Below, one piece after another: positions 9,901 through 18,269 of a stretch of DNA of 39,098 nt (positions are counted from its first letter, which is position 1; every line of letters begins with the position of its first letter). The notes beneath the pieces are model-generated. The model did no database searches, was not told the origin of the DNA, and saw nothing but the letters and a program-made list of their open reading frames with translations. The position numbers were made by a program, and so were the translations under genes. Origin of the DNA: Candidatus Pacearchaeota archaeon (GTDB lineage: Archaea > Nanobdellota > Nanobdellia > Pacearchaeales > GW2011-AR1); the NCBI GenBank assembly GCA_016866935.1, contig VGKS01000004.1, positions 1 to 39,098 on the forward strand, given 5' to 3'.

Positions 9901-11856
9901 GTCTAGTTCTTTAGTTTCATTATAAATATTAGATATAAAATTCCTGTTTTTATCAAGATGAGCCGCATCAATAATTACTATGATATTAAAAGTCTGTTCA
10001 CTTAAATGTGGAGCAACCCACTCAACATAGTCTATATATCCATCAGAATCAGAATCATTAACTGAATATATCTGCAAATTAGTTTCATTCTCAATCCACT
10101 CAATTATTATGGAATCCTTACTTTCTACCTTTAACTTATCAGATAAGCTTGTAAAAACAAGCACATTTTCATAATGAACATCATCAGGGCTGACAACAGA
10201 CACTTTCTTCTCATATTCACTTACAGTTTCTTCAGTAGCTGTTGGGCCCGGAGTATAGTATTCTACTTCAACTCCTAAGTCTCCTTCATTCAAATTAACT
10301 TCTACCTCTTGTGTAGGATTATCTTGTGCAATTACCCTTCCAGTAAACCTAAGCAATCTTAGTATCTTTTTCCACAGTCCTTCCCTATGCAATTCGAATT
10401 CGGCAGTTACTTGACCAGTTATAAAAGAAGAGGAATCAGAAAGACCATCATTACTTTCTTCATTGACTGCTACAGTTATTTTATTTACTGTAATGTTATC
10501 TGCACTTGCGGGTATCTCAACAATCAAAGAGGTGTTTTCATTTAATGGATCAAGAGTTATTGTCTTTACCCATTTAACCGACTGATCAAGAACCGCCCCA
10601 AACTGTATCAAACTTACATTAGAGATACTAACATTGAAGGCTGTTTGATTAAGCTGAGTAATATTGACTTCAGTTTCGTTTATTTGAGTGGAGTTAATTT
10701 CAGTCTCATTTATTGTTGTAAAGTTTTCAATTGGGGTTATTTCAGCTACATTGGTTTCCTCAAGTTGGCTATCTTCTTTTTTATTTTCAATTTTTATTTT
10801 TTCACTTACCTCTAAAATATTCTCACTATCATGTTTTAAGGAAATGATTAATTCTTCTTCTCTATCAGCGACTAGTCCAAATTTAGTTATATCTATTGCT
10901 AATTCTAATTTTTCATCTCCAACATAATCCTCTCCAAATCCCTCTGAATTAACCGAATATTCTGTGTTTATCTTGACTTCTTTGTTTTTAACTTGAATAT
11001 CTAAAACATTACCAGGCAATTCATTTCCGTCATGTTTAACGCTTCCAGTAACTAAAGAAGCAGTCTCTCCATTAGACAACTCATAAGAAAAAGGCTCCTC
11101 CTTGGAAACTCTTCCGCTCAGGCTATTTTCTGCAATTTCTGCTACAATATTTCCAGTTATAACAGTACCACCATCATTATCTTCTGTTTCTGCGCTCCCT
11201 TCTTCACTATCGCTCTGTTCTATCTCTCCATTTGCTTCCACGGAATTTTCTGCATTGCTTTCCTGACCAGTATCTTGCCCATCGCTAACAAGAGCTTCTC
11301 CATTATCTTGATCTTCTTCAATTATGTAAATCTCAAAGTCAAGAAAAGGGTATTCTTTTTTTTCCCCTGCAATACCATATCCTATTCCATTACCTGAAAG
11401 AGATTTACCTTCGGCGTAAAATGCACCTTCTACTGTTTCATCAGATATAAGTTCAGAAAGGAAAAATTGCTTTGTTAAATTCCCGTAAGATACTGAAATG
11501 ATTGAGTCAGCAGGAATCAACTCTCCTTCCACCAAATTTAATTTAAGGTTACCAGTAATTTCTTCACCAAAATTGTATGCAGTATCCAATTCCAATAGAG
11601 CGTTTCCAGTAATACCAAAGGAGAATAAGTAAACAAAGGAAATTGCGATGGCTAAAAATATTAAAGAAAAGATTTTGACCAACCTTTTATTTTTATTTGG
11701 TAGGCTTGTTCCAAGATATGTAGTTACAACATGTCCATCAATCCTTTTTGTTTCATAATAATATGGTCCAAACTTCTTTCCATCCTTATAAGTATATTTT
11801 TTATGCACCACTTTTAGTTCTCTTACGCTCTTTTTATAACAAAAACTAGCAAACAT
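6946..11856 (-). CDS. giant (up to 1636 aa) surface protein: cytosolic N-terminus, TM, long Asn/Thr-rich ectodomain with LamG/concanavalin-like domain
   Basis: GKKFGPYYYETKRIDGHVVTTYLG N-terminus, TM near residue 65, LamG-like block (ITVVAWLNFSN...WYHYAVTYNRTSRNATAYVNG...GLIDDVAIFNKTLTAAEILDIYR). Confidence 0.8.
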   Translation of the reverse strand: MFASFCYKKSVRELKVVHKKYTYKDGKKFGPYYYETKRIDGHVVTTYLGTSLPNKNKRLVKIFSLIFLAIAISFVYLFSFGITGNALLELDTAYNFGEEITGNLKLNLVEGELIPADSIISVSYGNLTKQFFLSELISDETVEGAFYAEGKSLSGNGIGYGIAGEKKEYPFLDFEIYIIEEDQDNGEALVSDGQDTGQESNAENSVEANGEIEQSDSEEGSAETEDNDGGTVITGNIVAEIAENSLSGRVSKEEPFSYELSNGETASLVTGSVKHDGNELPGNVLDIQVKNKEVKINTEYSVNSEGFGEDYVGDEKLELAIDITKFGLVADREEELIISLKHDSENILEVSEKIKIENKKEDSQLEETNVAEITPIENFTTINETEINSTQINETEVNITQLNQTAFNVSISNVSLIQFGAVLDQSVKWVKTITLDPLNENTSLIVEIPASADNITVNKITVAVNEESNDGLSDSSSFITGQVTAEFELHREGLWKKILRLLRFTGRVIAQDNPTQEVEVNLNEGDLGVEVEYYTPGPTATEETVSEYEKKVSVVSPDDVHYENVLVFTSLSDKLKVESKDSIIIEWIENETNLQIYSVNDSDSDGYIDYVEWVAPHLSEQTFNIIVIIDAAHLDKNRNFISNIYNETKELDGTWSETIQDGHYVRITFEINLTNEKDITIYPRAANGTLIENVLIEVYEFNSTNIIVTFENISENVYNKVYLTNLNGTQDTFDLRIIGGEIEFDHIIDPQAQPGGAIELKARGCNAMINSGSPNTYTSACTGTYPAACATDRISCDDGTNEDTTMNINEYSGINITVFNSSIVNCQLVNQVFLCYEWWNDISTGFTTCPLYVDANGGASPTNLGVSCPDKTANPGRSCVNVTSLETWTCGNFFGSTGTRAIARTEVLNDIEDAACTLSQDLLMFNVTYTESKAPNVFGLNSPANGSITNVRSVNISLGINDTDWINGTAGYLTAFVDTDNDFSYENIMYGPVNFTTNGTFFFNYSIPPLKYNSTQGMFLLYHFDNNTIFGDNMTSVVDYATGAFNGTPSNLNGGRERSINGLGMAYEVDNTEAILLNDHALLNSPSITGEITVVAWLNFSNNVTSDNAYRSIVSKQVNSTDRDYLVVFENASKTIAFSIGNSTVGVQINTNTVFVPNTTWYHYAVTYNRTSRNATAYVNGLVDKSSILSIDSGSLMDTNASLGIGGLAGNNNFQGLIDDVAIFNKTLTAAEILDIYRLREGTYHWRVNVSDNAGAYNVSPVYTFTVGNNVPYNGTAVILNSTLGQNKTAENLNVRTTLLDLNNHTMNVTVRWYNNSFVHLTVEFNKSYANGTTFIATLGDGNTTKGQNWKAELTIMDGMDSFTVNSSNITIINSPPNVTLIYPSNGSVTLNRTNQIFTFASSDDDGDSIVDSRINISLIASSTCADSNYNGATTYIFSSGSSLQSIGPPLNCLIDNGDYYRWSVTATDDGTNYGQFSAPFNLSVQAYLNFVMNISAVDFGNLEYLKYNDTSDNSPNPIIIINQGNVKANSTIGASSLWKSVANPSIYYTAKVDNVSTNGIFQNKTFRADLSATSYTNIPLTSSPIVLANALNYTDNFDTMEVDLNVTVPNTEGPGFKNSTITFTLVLSHEEIYVK

Positions 11857-11893
11857 TCTTTATAAAGTCTTCTCAAAAAAATAGATAGTTCTC

Positions 11894-12280
11894 TTACACA
11901 AAAAAAGACTTATTTTTTCTACTAATCTGAAGGTTTCTATGAAGATTATTTATATTATCCTCGCAGACAAAATCATGTTGCCTAAACCCTCCTCCAAAAG
12001 TCTTTGGGATATGCAATAACTCATGGATTATTACCTTATCTTGCTGTTCATTATTCAATTTATCAAACCTTTCAAGAAACTCTATTGTATAAAAAGCAGG
12101 TATTTTCATTCCCTTCTGCATAACTTTTCCAATAGTATGACATCTAGCAATTGTCCTCTTAGTACTTGATCCAAAAGACCTTAAACATTCAACTCTATTC
12201 AAGTCTATATGATTCATATCAAGAGTCTTAACAATTTCAATCAACCTATTCTTCAAATCAGGAGCATAATCATACCTCAT
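11894..12280 (-). CDS. putative zinc metallopeptidase (HELLH motif)
   Basis: VIIHELLHIPKTFGGGFRQHD; resembles conserved archaeal putative metallopeptidases. Confidence 0.7.
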   Translation of the reverse strand: MRYDYAPDLKNRLIEIVKTLDMNHIDLNRVECLRSFGSSTKRTIARCHTIGKVMQKGMKIPAFYTIEFLERFDKLNNEQQDKVIIHELLHIPKTFGGGFRQHDFVCEDNINNLHRNLQISRKNKSFFV

Positions 12281-12319
12281 CTTATCACCAACATTATTTT
12301 ATTTAGAGTATATAAAAAT

Positions 12320-13495
12320 TTATCTCGTCAATATCTCTAAACCATCAAGATTCTTTATAACATAATCTTTTCCAACAGCTTGTTTGGTCTTCAGATTAAT
12401 GGCCTTAACAAACTTGTTTCCTATATCTGTATGCAATCTATATGCAAAGTCTAAAGCAGTAGAATTGGGAGGCATTAAGAAACAATCAGGTAAGACATTT
12501 CCCTTACTATCTTCCATTTTTGCTCCAGCAGGAAAAACTGCAACATATTTCAAAATATCAAAAACAACTCCATTTAATATTTCTTGAACCCCGGTAGAAC
12601 CAAATTCATGCATAACTTTCCTAATCATCTCAAGAGCATTCTTTTGAGGAGTGCTTAATTCCTTAAGTATCCCAAAATCCTTTTCTCCAGGAATATATTT
12701 TATCAGGCCAGCTTTATCTGCCTGTCTCAAACTTAATTCTCCATCTGCAAAACAAGCGATAACAGGATAACTAAACTCTTTCTTTATTTTAGTAAAATTA
12801 CTCATTCCATTAGGCCTGTCAACTTTATTTGCAGCAATTATCATAGGTTTTGTATAAACCCTCAAAGCTCTAGCAAAATGAAAAAGAGTTTCATCAGTCC
12901 AAATACTAGGTCTGATAATATCAAACTTTTCCTTAATAACAACATGATTAATATCATCTTCAGTAACTTTCAATCCAGAAAATTGTTTAGCAACCGTTTT
13001 CGCAAAATTTCCCTTTTGCATTTCCATGCTTTTCATCACAGTAGACCAGACTTTTCTTAAAATTCCCAAATACCATAAATCAAGTTCTTTTTCAATCATC
13101 ATTATATCTTTTGAAGGATTGTAATTTTCTGTTTGCTTTCCCCCTTCATCAGTTTCTCCAGACATATCAACTACATGGATAAAAGCGTCTACTCCTGCTA
13201 AATCATCAAGAAACTGATTTCCTAGTCCCTTTCCCTCACTAGCTCCCTCAACAAGACCTGCAACATCAAACAAATCTATAGGAACAAATCTATGCCCTTC
13301 GCGTACATATCCTTGCCTTGGATTAGAAACTTTCCCAAAATCTGCAGCTAAATCATGAATCTTAACATAAGCCATCCCATGATTAGGTTTTATTGTAGTA
13401 AATGGGTAGGAAGCAATAGCTACATCTTGTAAAGTAGCAGACTTGAAAAAAGTACTTTTACCACATGAAGGTTTACCAACTAATCCTATTATCAT
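12320..13495 (-). CDS. ychF: YchF/Obg-like P-loop GTPase/ATPase (archaeal type)
   Basis: GLVGKPSCGKST, DVAGLVEGASEGKGLGNQFLDDL, NKVD, C-terminal TGS-like region. Confidence 0.9.
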   Translation of the reverse strand: MIIGLVGKPSCGKSTFFKSATLQDVAIASYPFTTIKPNHGMAYVKIHDLAADFGKVSNPRQGYVREGHRFVPIDLFDVAGLVEGASEGKGLGNQFLDDLAGVDAFIHVVDMSGETDEGGKQTENYNPSKDIMMIEKELDLWYLGILRKVWSTVMKSMEMQKGNFAKTVAKQFSGLKVTEDDINHVVIKEKFDIIRPSIWTDETLFHFARALRVYTKPMIIAANKVDRPNGMSNFTKIKKEFSYPVIACFADGELSLRQADKAGLIKYIPGEKDFGILKELSTPQKNALEMIRKVMHEFGSTGVQEILNGVVFDILKYVAVFPAGAKMEDSKGNVLPDCFLMPPNSTALDFAYRLHTDIGNKFVKAINLKTKQAVGKDYVIKNLDGLEILTR

Positions 13496-13606
13496 AAATT
13501 ATCAACAAAATCGTGTGTTTTAAGTGTTCCTATTCTGTCTGAAAATAACTTCAAATATGTTTGAATATTAGATATTGTTTATAAATAATAAATCTATTAA
13601 AACAAC

Positions 13607-14109
13607 ATGATTAACAAAACAATTGCACTATTATTAATGCTTCCATTATTAGTGAGCACAACATTAGCATGCTCTTGCATTTACTATGAAAACACAGAAG
13701 CCAAGCTAAAAAATGCAGAATACATATTTACAGGAGAAGTAGTAAATATACAAACAATCAATAACTTACAAGAAGTTACTGTAAGAATAATTAACCACTG
13801 GAAACCATCCGCCTTCCCAGAATCAGTAAATCTAAGCTCTATGCCACAAAAGATACAGGAGCCAACTGCGGATACAACTTTGTTGAAGACAAAGAATATC
13901 TTATCTATGCATATTTAGACGGAGAAAAAGGAAAGTTCACAACAAATTCATGTATGGGAAACTTATTGTTAGAAGAAGCTCAATCCGAGATAAATGATCT
14001 AAACAGTCTTCTAAACAAAAATCCAGAACCTCCACCAACTCAACCAAAACCAATAAAGTCAAATATATTCACAAAACTCTTTAGCTGGTTTAAAGACTTA
14101 TTTTCTTGA
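13607..14109 (+). pseudogene. secreted NTR/TIMP-like domain protein, frameshifted near 13838-13842
   Basis: 13607 ORF has signal peptide plus CSC...; after ~13840 the frame-1 reading gives YATKDTGANCGYNFVEDKEYLIYAYLDGEKGKFTTNSCMGNLL... ending TGA 14107-14109. Confidence 0.65.
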
Positions 14110-14252
14110 TATTTCAAATCCTTTATATGAGCCCACCAGTCCACATAAATTGATATTTGTGGTAACTTCAAAACAAGTATATTTTGAAGTGATGTGAACC
14201 TGAAACCTGATTAAAATCCAAATGGATTTTTAAGGGATTTTCAAATCCCTTA

Positions 14253-14375
14253 TGAGCCCACCAGGATTTGAACCTGGGACCCCTGCTGTTCTTAGCTGTG
14301 TAGCTTAAACACTAAACTTCTAGCGAAGTCTATTCGTATAAGAGCAGTGCTCTAACCGGGCTGAGCTATGGGCTC
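14253..14375 (-). tRNA. tRNA-Ile(UAU) with 48-nt intron (intron 14289-14336)
   Basis: Cloverleaf GAGCCCA/TGGGCTC, GCTC/GAGC, CTGCT/AGCAG, CCAGG-TTCAAAT-CCTGG; bulge-helix-bulge CTTA(TAC)/TAAG(AAC); mature loop CTTATAC. Confidence 0.85.
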
Positions 14376-14421
14376 CTAAATATAACTCAAAAATAGTTCT
14401 TTTTAATGTTTCGCTTTTAGC

Positions 14422-15402
14422 TTACTTTTTACAAACAACCAAAGCATAACCTTTATCTTTATCAGTAAATACTTTAGAATCCGTAAAATACATCTTGCAG
14501 AACTTTTCAAATTCCTCTGAATAATATTTGTATAATGCTGCAACCACAAACTCATCTCCAGATTTAAAATCAATCCATCTTCCCTCAACTTTCTTTTTTG
14601 TCTCTTTATTTATCTTATACAAAAATTCAACTCTGGAATTTCTAAAACGAGCATCAAATTTTATATCTCTCTCACTAAATCCCATTGCAAACATTACATG
14701 TTTAAACCAATTATGGAATGACTTATCTTTGTACTTCTCTATATCTACAAGTCTTTCTCCGACTCTTACGCCATTTCCCATAATAAGAACATCTCCTTTA
14801 TACATATCTCGATTTAATTCAAACAAATACTCATTAATATCAAAACAAGCAATTACTCCTCCTAACAAAACAACAACATTTTTCTTATACTTTCCAAGCT
14901 TTAGTAACATGGAGATATTTCGTAAAGACATTCCATCTCCTGAAGAAAGAAATGGTTTGTAATCTTTAACATTTGCAATTTTTGAATTTTTTACATTTGA
15001 AACAGCCAAATCAAGTAAATATTGAGATGCGTTCAAAGGACAATAGCAAATTTCTGCACTCTTATTCCTAGAAACAATCTCTTTGATTAACTCTGAAGCC
15101 TTGAATCCATCTCCACAATAAATATCTATCAAATTAAAAGGTTCATTTCCAATACTTTTGGAAATCAAATCTGCTTGTTCTTTTATTAACCTCAATTCCA
15201 ATTCAAAAAATTGTTTCCTATAAGAAGGAGTAGTAGCAAAAGAAAGAAAACCTCTAGCCATATCGTCCGTCAAACTAAGATATTGCAAATCAGACAGCTC
15301 CCATGACTTATTCCCGTTTGTTTTAGCAAACCCATTCTTCAGAAATCCTTGTAACAATATGTCGTGCAACCACAGGTTTTGACCCATACTACTTCCAGAC
15401 AT
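14422..15402 (-). CDS. SAM-dependent methyltransferase, EgtD-like (Methyltransf_33-type)
   Basis: LIDIYCGDGFKASELI, later HNWFKHVMFAMGF...FRNSRVEFLYKI...GDEFVVAALYKYYSEEFEKFC pattern. Confidence 0.55.
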   Translation of the reverse strand: MSGSSMGQNLWLHDILLQGFLKNGFAKTNGNKSWELSDLQYLSLTDDMARGFLSFATTPSYRKQFFELELRLIKEQADLISKSIGNEPFNLIDIYCGDGFKASELIKEIVSRNKSAEICYCPLNASQYLLDLAVSNVKNSKIANVKDYKPFLSSGDGMSLRNISMLLKLGKYKKNVVVLLGGVIACFDINEYLFELNRDMYKGDVLIMGNGVRVGERLVDIEKYKDKSFHNWFKHVMFAMGFSERDIKFDARFRNSRVEFLYKINKETKKKVEGRWIDFKSGDEFVVAALYKYYSEEFEKFCKMYFTDSKVFTDKDKGYALVVCKK

Positions 15403-15564
15403 ATAAATTATTAGAACAGCTATTATTTATTCTTTGCTATTGGTATTTTACTATTAAGTAATAGGGATAAAAAAACTTAAATCAAAAAATCGATGCAACA
15501 ATTAAAAGTTTCATTAACATCAGTTAATAATATTTAAAAGGCATCTAAAACAGATAATCTTGTC

Positions 15565-15637
15565 GCCCTAATAGTCTAGTGGTCAAGGACGCGGCCCTTT
15601 CGCGGCCGAAACCCGGGTTCGAATCCCGGTTGGGGCA
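15565..15637 (+). tRNA. tRNA-Glu(UUC)
   Basis: 73-nt cloverleaf; GCCCTAA/TTGGGGC acceptor, CGGCC-CTTTCGC-GGCCG anticodon arm, CCGGG-TTCGAAT-CCCGG. Confidence 0.95.
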
Positions 15638-15696
15638 TAAAGCGGAAGCAGAGCGATCCCTAAACCCCTCTGCCTCTGCTTTAAATTTTAGTAAAA

Positions 15697-16266
15697 TTAG
15701 CCTATTCCTCTCAAAGCCTTTTTTCTATAAACAAAACCAAGAATTAAGCCAAGAAACATACCTGAAAGATGAGCAATATTAGCGGTATTTCCACTAGTAG
15801 AATAGAAAAAACCTATTAAGTCTCCTAGAGCCCAGACTATTCCTGCGATAAAAATCGGCATCGGAAATCCAAAAGCAAAAATCATCATTAAAGGTCTAAT
15901 AACAATTAAAGATCCTATAATTCCAAAAATAGCTCCACTGGCCCCGAGAGATGAATCATAAAAGTTTACGCTAACAATATTCGCAAGTATTCCGCTAATA
16001 AAAAAGACTAACAAAAACCTTCTGCTTCCTATAATCCTTTCAAGCATACTTCCAAATAGAGCTAAAGCAAAAGCATTGTAAAGTAAATGAGCGAATCCTC
16101 CATGTAAGAATATGGGTGTTACAAATCTCCACAATTGAGAAGGGGCTTTATCATTTAACAAAAATAAATCAGTAAATCCTGAAACAAATAACTGAATTAA
16201 AAATACAACAAATATTATTCCACAAAGCTTCAAGGAATAAAACCTAAACCTCTTTCTTCTATCCAT
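15697..16266 (-). CDS. rhomboid family intramembrane serine protease
   Basis: Catalytic GASGAIFG, HGGFAHLLYN, C-terminal AHLSGMFLG; multiple TMs. Confidence 0.9.
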   Translation of the reverse strand: MDRRKRFRFYSLKLCGIIFVVFLIQLFVSGFTDLFLLNDKAPSQLWRFVTPIFLHGGFAHLLYNAFALALFGSMLERIIGSRRFLLVFFISGILANIVSVNFYDSSLGASGAIFGIIGSLIVIRPLMMIFAFGFPMPIFIAGIVWALGDLIGFFYSTSGNTANIAHLSGMFLGLILGFVYRKKALRGIG

Positions 16267-16376
16267 AAATAATAATTAAAATAAGTAAATAAAAACCTAT
16301 CTAAAAACCAATTAATATAAACTATGAAGTGGTAACAAATAGAAAGATTTAAATAGACATAATTTTAATAAAAATT

Positions 16377-16724
16377 ATGAATATAAGAACATTTGGTGAA
16401 CAAAAACCAACAACATTAGAAAATAATTCAGATCATCTATTTAAAGTAGAAACTCTATTAAAAAGACTAGGTTTTAAATCAAAATTAGGCCCAGTATTTG
16501 TAGATACACCAATAGGATTTTATTCCTCACCAGATCGTACAGCCTTAGTTCAAGTTTTTACAAGATATACACATAGAGATGCGCCATTGGCAGCGAACTA
16601 TTATCAAGTAATTGGGTCAACAGGGGTAGCAGATAATGCAATAGAATCTATAAGAGCTTTAAGCAATAGAGAGGGATATGAAGAAATGGGGCATTTAGCG
16701 GACAGAATTGATTTATCTAATTAA
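16377..16724 (+). CDS. hypothetical protein
   Basis: 115-aa ORF with TATA-like box upstream (AGATTTAAATAGAC). Confidence 0.5.
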   Translation: MNIRTFGEQKPTTLENNSDHLFKVETLLKRLGFKSKLGPVFVDTPIGFYSSPDRTALVQVFTRYTHRDAPLAANYYQVIGSTGVADNAIESIRALSNREGYEEMGHLADRIDLSN

Positions 16725-16892
16725 ATACCCAATCTTTATAAACTCTCCAAATTAATCATAATCATGAATTTACAAACCTTGAGGTTTATTCATAGTCGCT
16801 AAAGAAAGCAATTCTAGTTTTAACACCGTTACACAAGATTTACAAAATACAAATTCTTTATATAATAAGTATAAGGAAAAACTAAATATATG

Positions 16893-16963
16893 GCGGATGT
16901 TGTGTAATGGTAGCATACCGGCTTGTGGCGCCGTTGGAGTGGGTCCGATTCCCACCTTCCGCT
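16893..16963 (+). tRNA. tRNA-His(GUG)
   Basis: GCGGATG/CTTCCGC acceptor (one U-U mismatch), anticodon loop TTGTGGC, GTGGG-TCCGATT-CCCAC arm; genomically encoded G at -1 (16892). Confidence 0.85.
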
Positions 16964-16966
16964 TTT

Positions 16967-17023
16967 CGGTTCTCCGCAGCGAGTGTCCCAGCAAGTTGAG
17001 GACGGTCGAGCAAGAGAGAATCG
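16967..17023 (+). ncRNA. structured RNA element, copy 1 (between tRNA-His and hisS)
   Basis: Outer stem CGGTTCTC/GAGAATCG, inner stem GTCC/GGAC, conserved blocks AGCGAGT and GGTCGAGCAAGAGAG shared with copy 2 at 33700-33752. Confidence 0.55.
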
Positions 17024-17048
17024 AAATAATTAGAATAAGGAATTTAAC

Positions 17049-18269
17049 ATGATATACCAACCAGAAAACGTCAAAGGATTTACTGATTACCTTCCACCAG
17101 AATCCCAAAAGAGAGCAGCTGTGAAGGCAGTTATTGAAAAAACATTCCAAGAATATGGGTTTATTCCTATAGAAACTCCTACGATAGAGTATGAAGAACT
17201 TATGAAATCGAACCCTATGGAGGAAGAAGATTCAACAGTTTCAGAGCGTTTCAGGCTAAAAGACAGAGGGGGAAGAAATTTAGGACTAAGATACGAATTT
17301 ACATTCCAGTTAGCAAGAATATTCAAACAAAATCCAAATATAAAACTACCATTCAGAAGATATCAAATAGGCTCAGTATTCAGAGATGAGCCAGCCGGTC
17401 CAAATCGTTTCAGGGAGTTTACACAATGTGATGCAGATATAATTGGAGATTCCTCAATCCAAGCAGATGCAGAAGGTCTGGCCATATTTGCAGATGTTTT
17501 TAACAAGCTTAAAATCAAATATGAAATAATTATTAACAATCGTAAACTTCTAAACTCCATCCTTGACAGCGTTCAAATAGAAAATAAAAATCAAGTCATA
17601 CGCGAAATAGATAAATTAGACAAGCTAGGAGAGGATGAAATCAAAACAAATTTGAGAAAATATGCAAATACCAATCAAATACTTTCATTATTCAAGCTTT
17701 TAGAAAAGGACATTAACTTCTTTAAAGAAAATATGTTCGACGGGGCAGAGGAAATAGTTCAACTAAAAGAAATAACGACATTCTATGGATTTAGTGTAAA
17801 ATTCAATCCTTCTTTAGTGCGAGGATTTTCTTATTATACTGGAAATGTATGGGAAGTAAAAGCAGAGGGTATGAAAGAAACTATTGCAGCTGGAGGCCGT
17901 TATGATAAAAGCGTAGGCCGATTTATTAATAAAGAAATACCAGTGGTAGGCATATCCTTCGGCCTAGATAGAATTGCAAAAAAAGCAGATATAGCCATAC
18001 CATTAACAAAAGCAATTGTAATCTCAATAGAAAAGGAAAAAGAATCCATTAAACTATCTCAAAACTTAAGAAAGAACAATATCAGTTGCATAGTCAACTC
18101 AGGAGGAGTAGGTAAAGCATTAGAATATGCAAACTCTTACAATATCCAATATGCAATATTTGTAGGAAAAGATGAAGTGAAACAAAAGAAGTTCAAATTA
18201 AAAAATCTCAAATCTGGAGAAGAATCTCTGTTGAATGAAAAGTCAGTTATAGCTAGATTAAAGGATTAG
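17049..18269 (+). CDS. hisS: histidyl-tRNA synthetase
   Basis: Class II aaRS motifs: KGFTDYLPPES, FRYEF-like LGLRYEFTFQLAR, FREFTQCDADIIG, AAGGRYD, GISFGLDRI. Confidence 0.93.
   Translation: MIYQPENVKGFTDYLPPESQKRAAVKAVIEKTFQEYGFIPIETPTIEYEELMKSNPMEEEDSTVSERFRLKDRGGRNLGLRYEFTFQLARIFKQNPNIKLPFRRYQIGSVFRDEPAGPNRFREFTQCDADIIGDSSIQADAEGLAIFADVFNKLKIKYEIIINNRKLLNSILDSVQIENKNQVIREIDKLDKLGEDEIKTNLRKYANTNQILSLFKLLEKDINFFKENMFDGAEEIVQLKEITTFYGFSVKFNPSLVRGFSYYTGNVWEVKAEGMKETIAAGGRYDKSVGRFINKEIPVVGISFGLDRIAKKADIAIPLTKAIVISIEKEKESIKLSQNLRKNNISCIVNSGGVGKALEYANSYNIQYAIFVGKDEVKQKKFKLKNLKSGEESLLNEKSVIARLKD

Noticed and set aside
14289-14336. Possible third copy of the RNA element in the tRNA-Ile intron (TAGCGAAGTCT)
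   Set aside because: Similarity is ~10 nt, on the opposite strand to the tRNA, and lacks the GGTCGAGCAAGAGAG block.
14403-14962. ORFs 14403-14588 (-) and 14528-14962 (+)
   Set aside because: Alternate-frame/antisense ORFs inside the methyltransferase gene; composition artefacts of AT-rich DNA.
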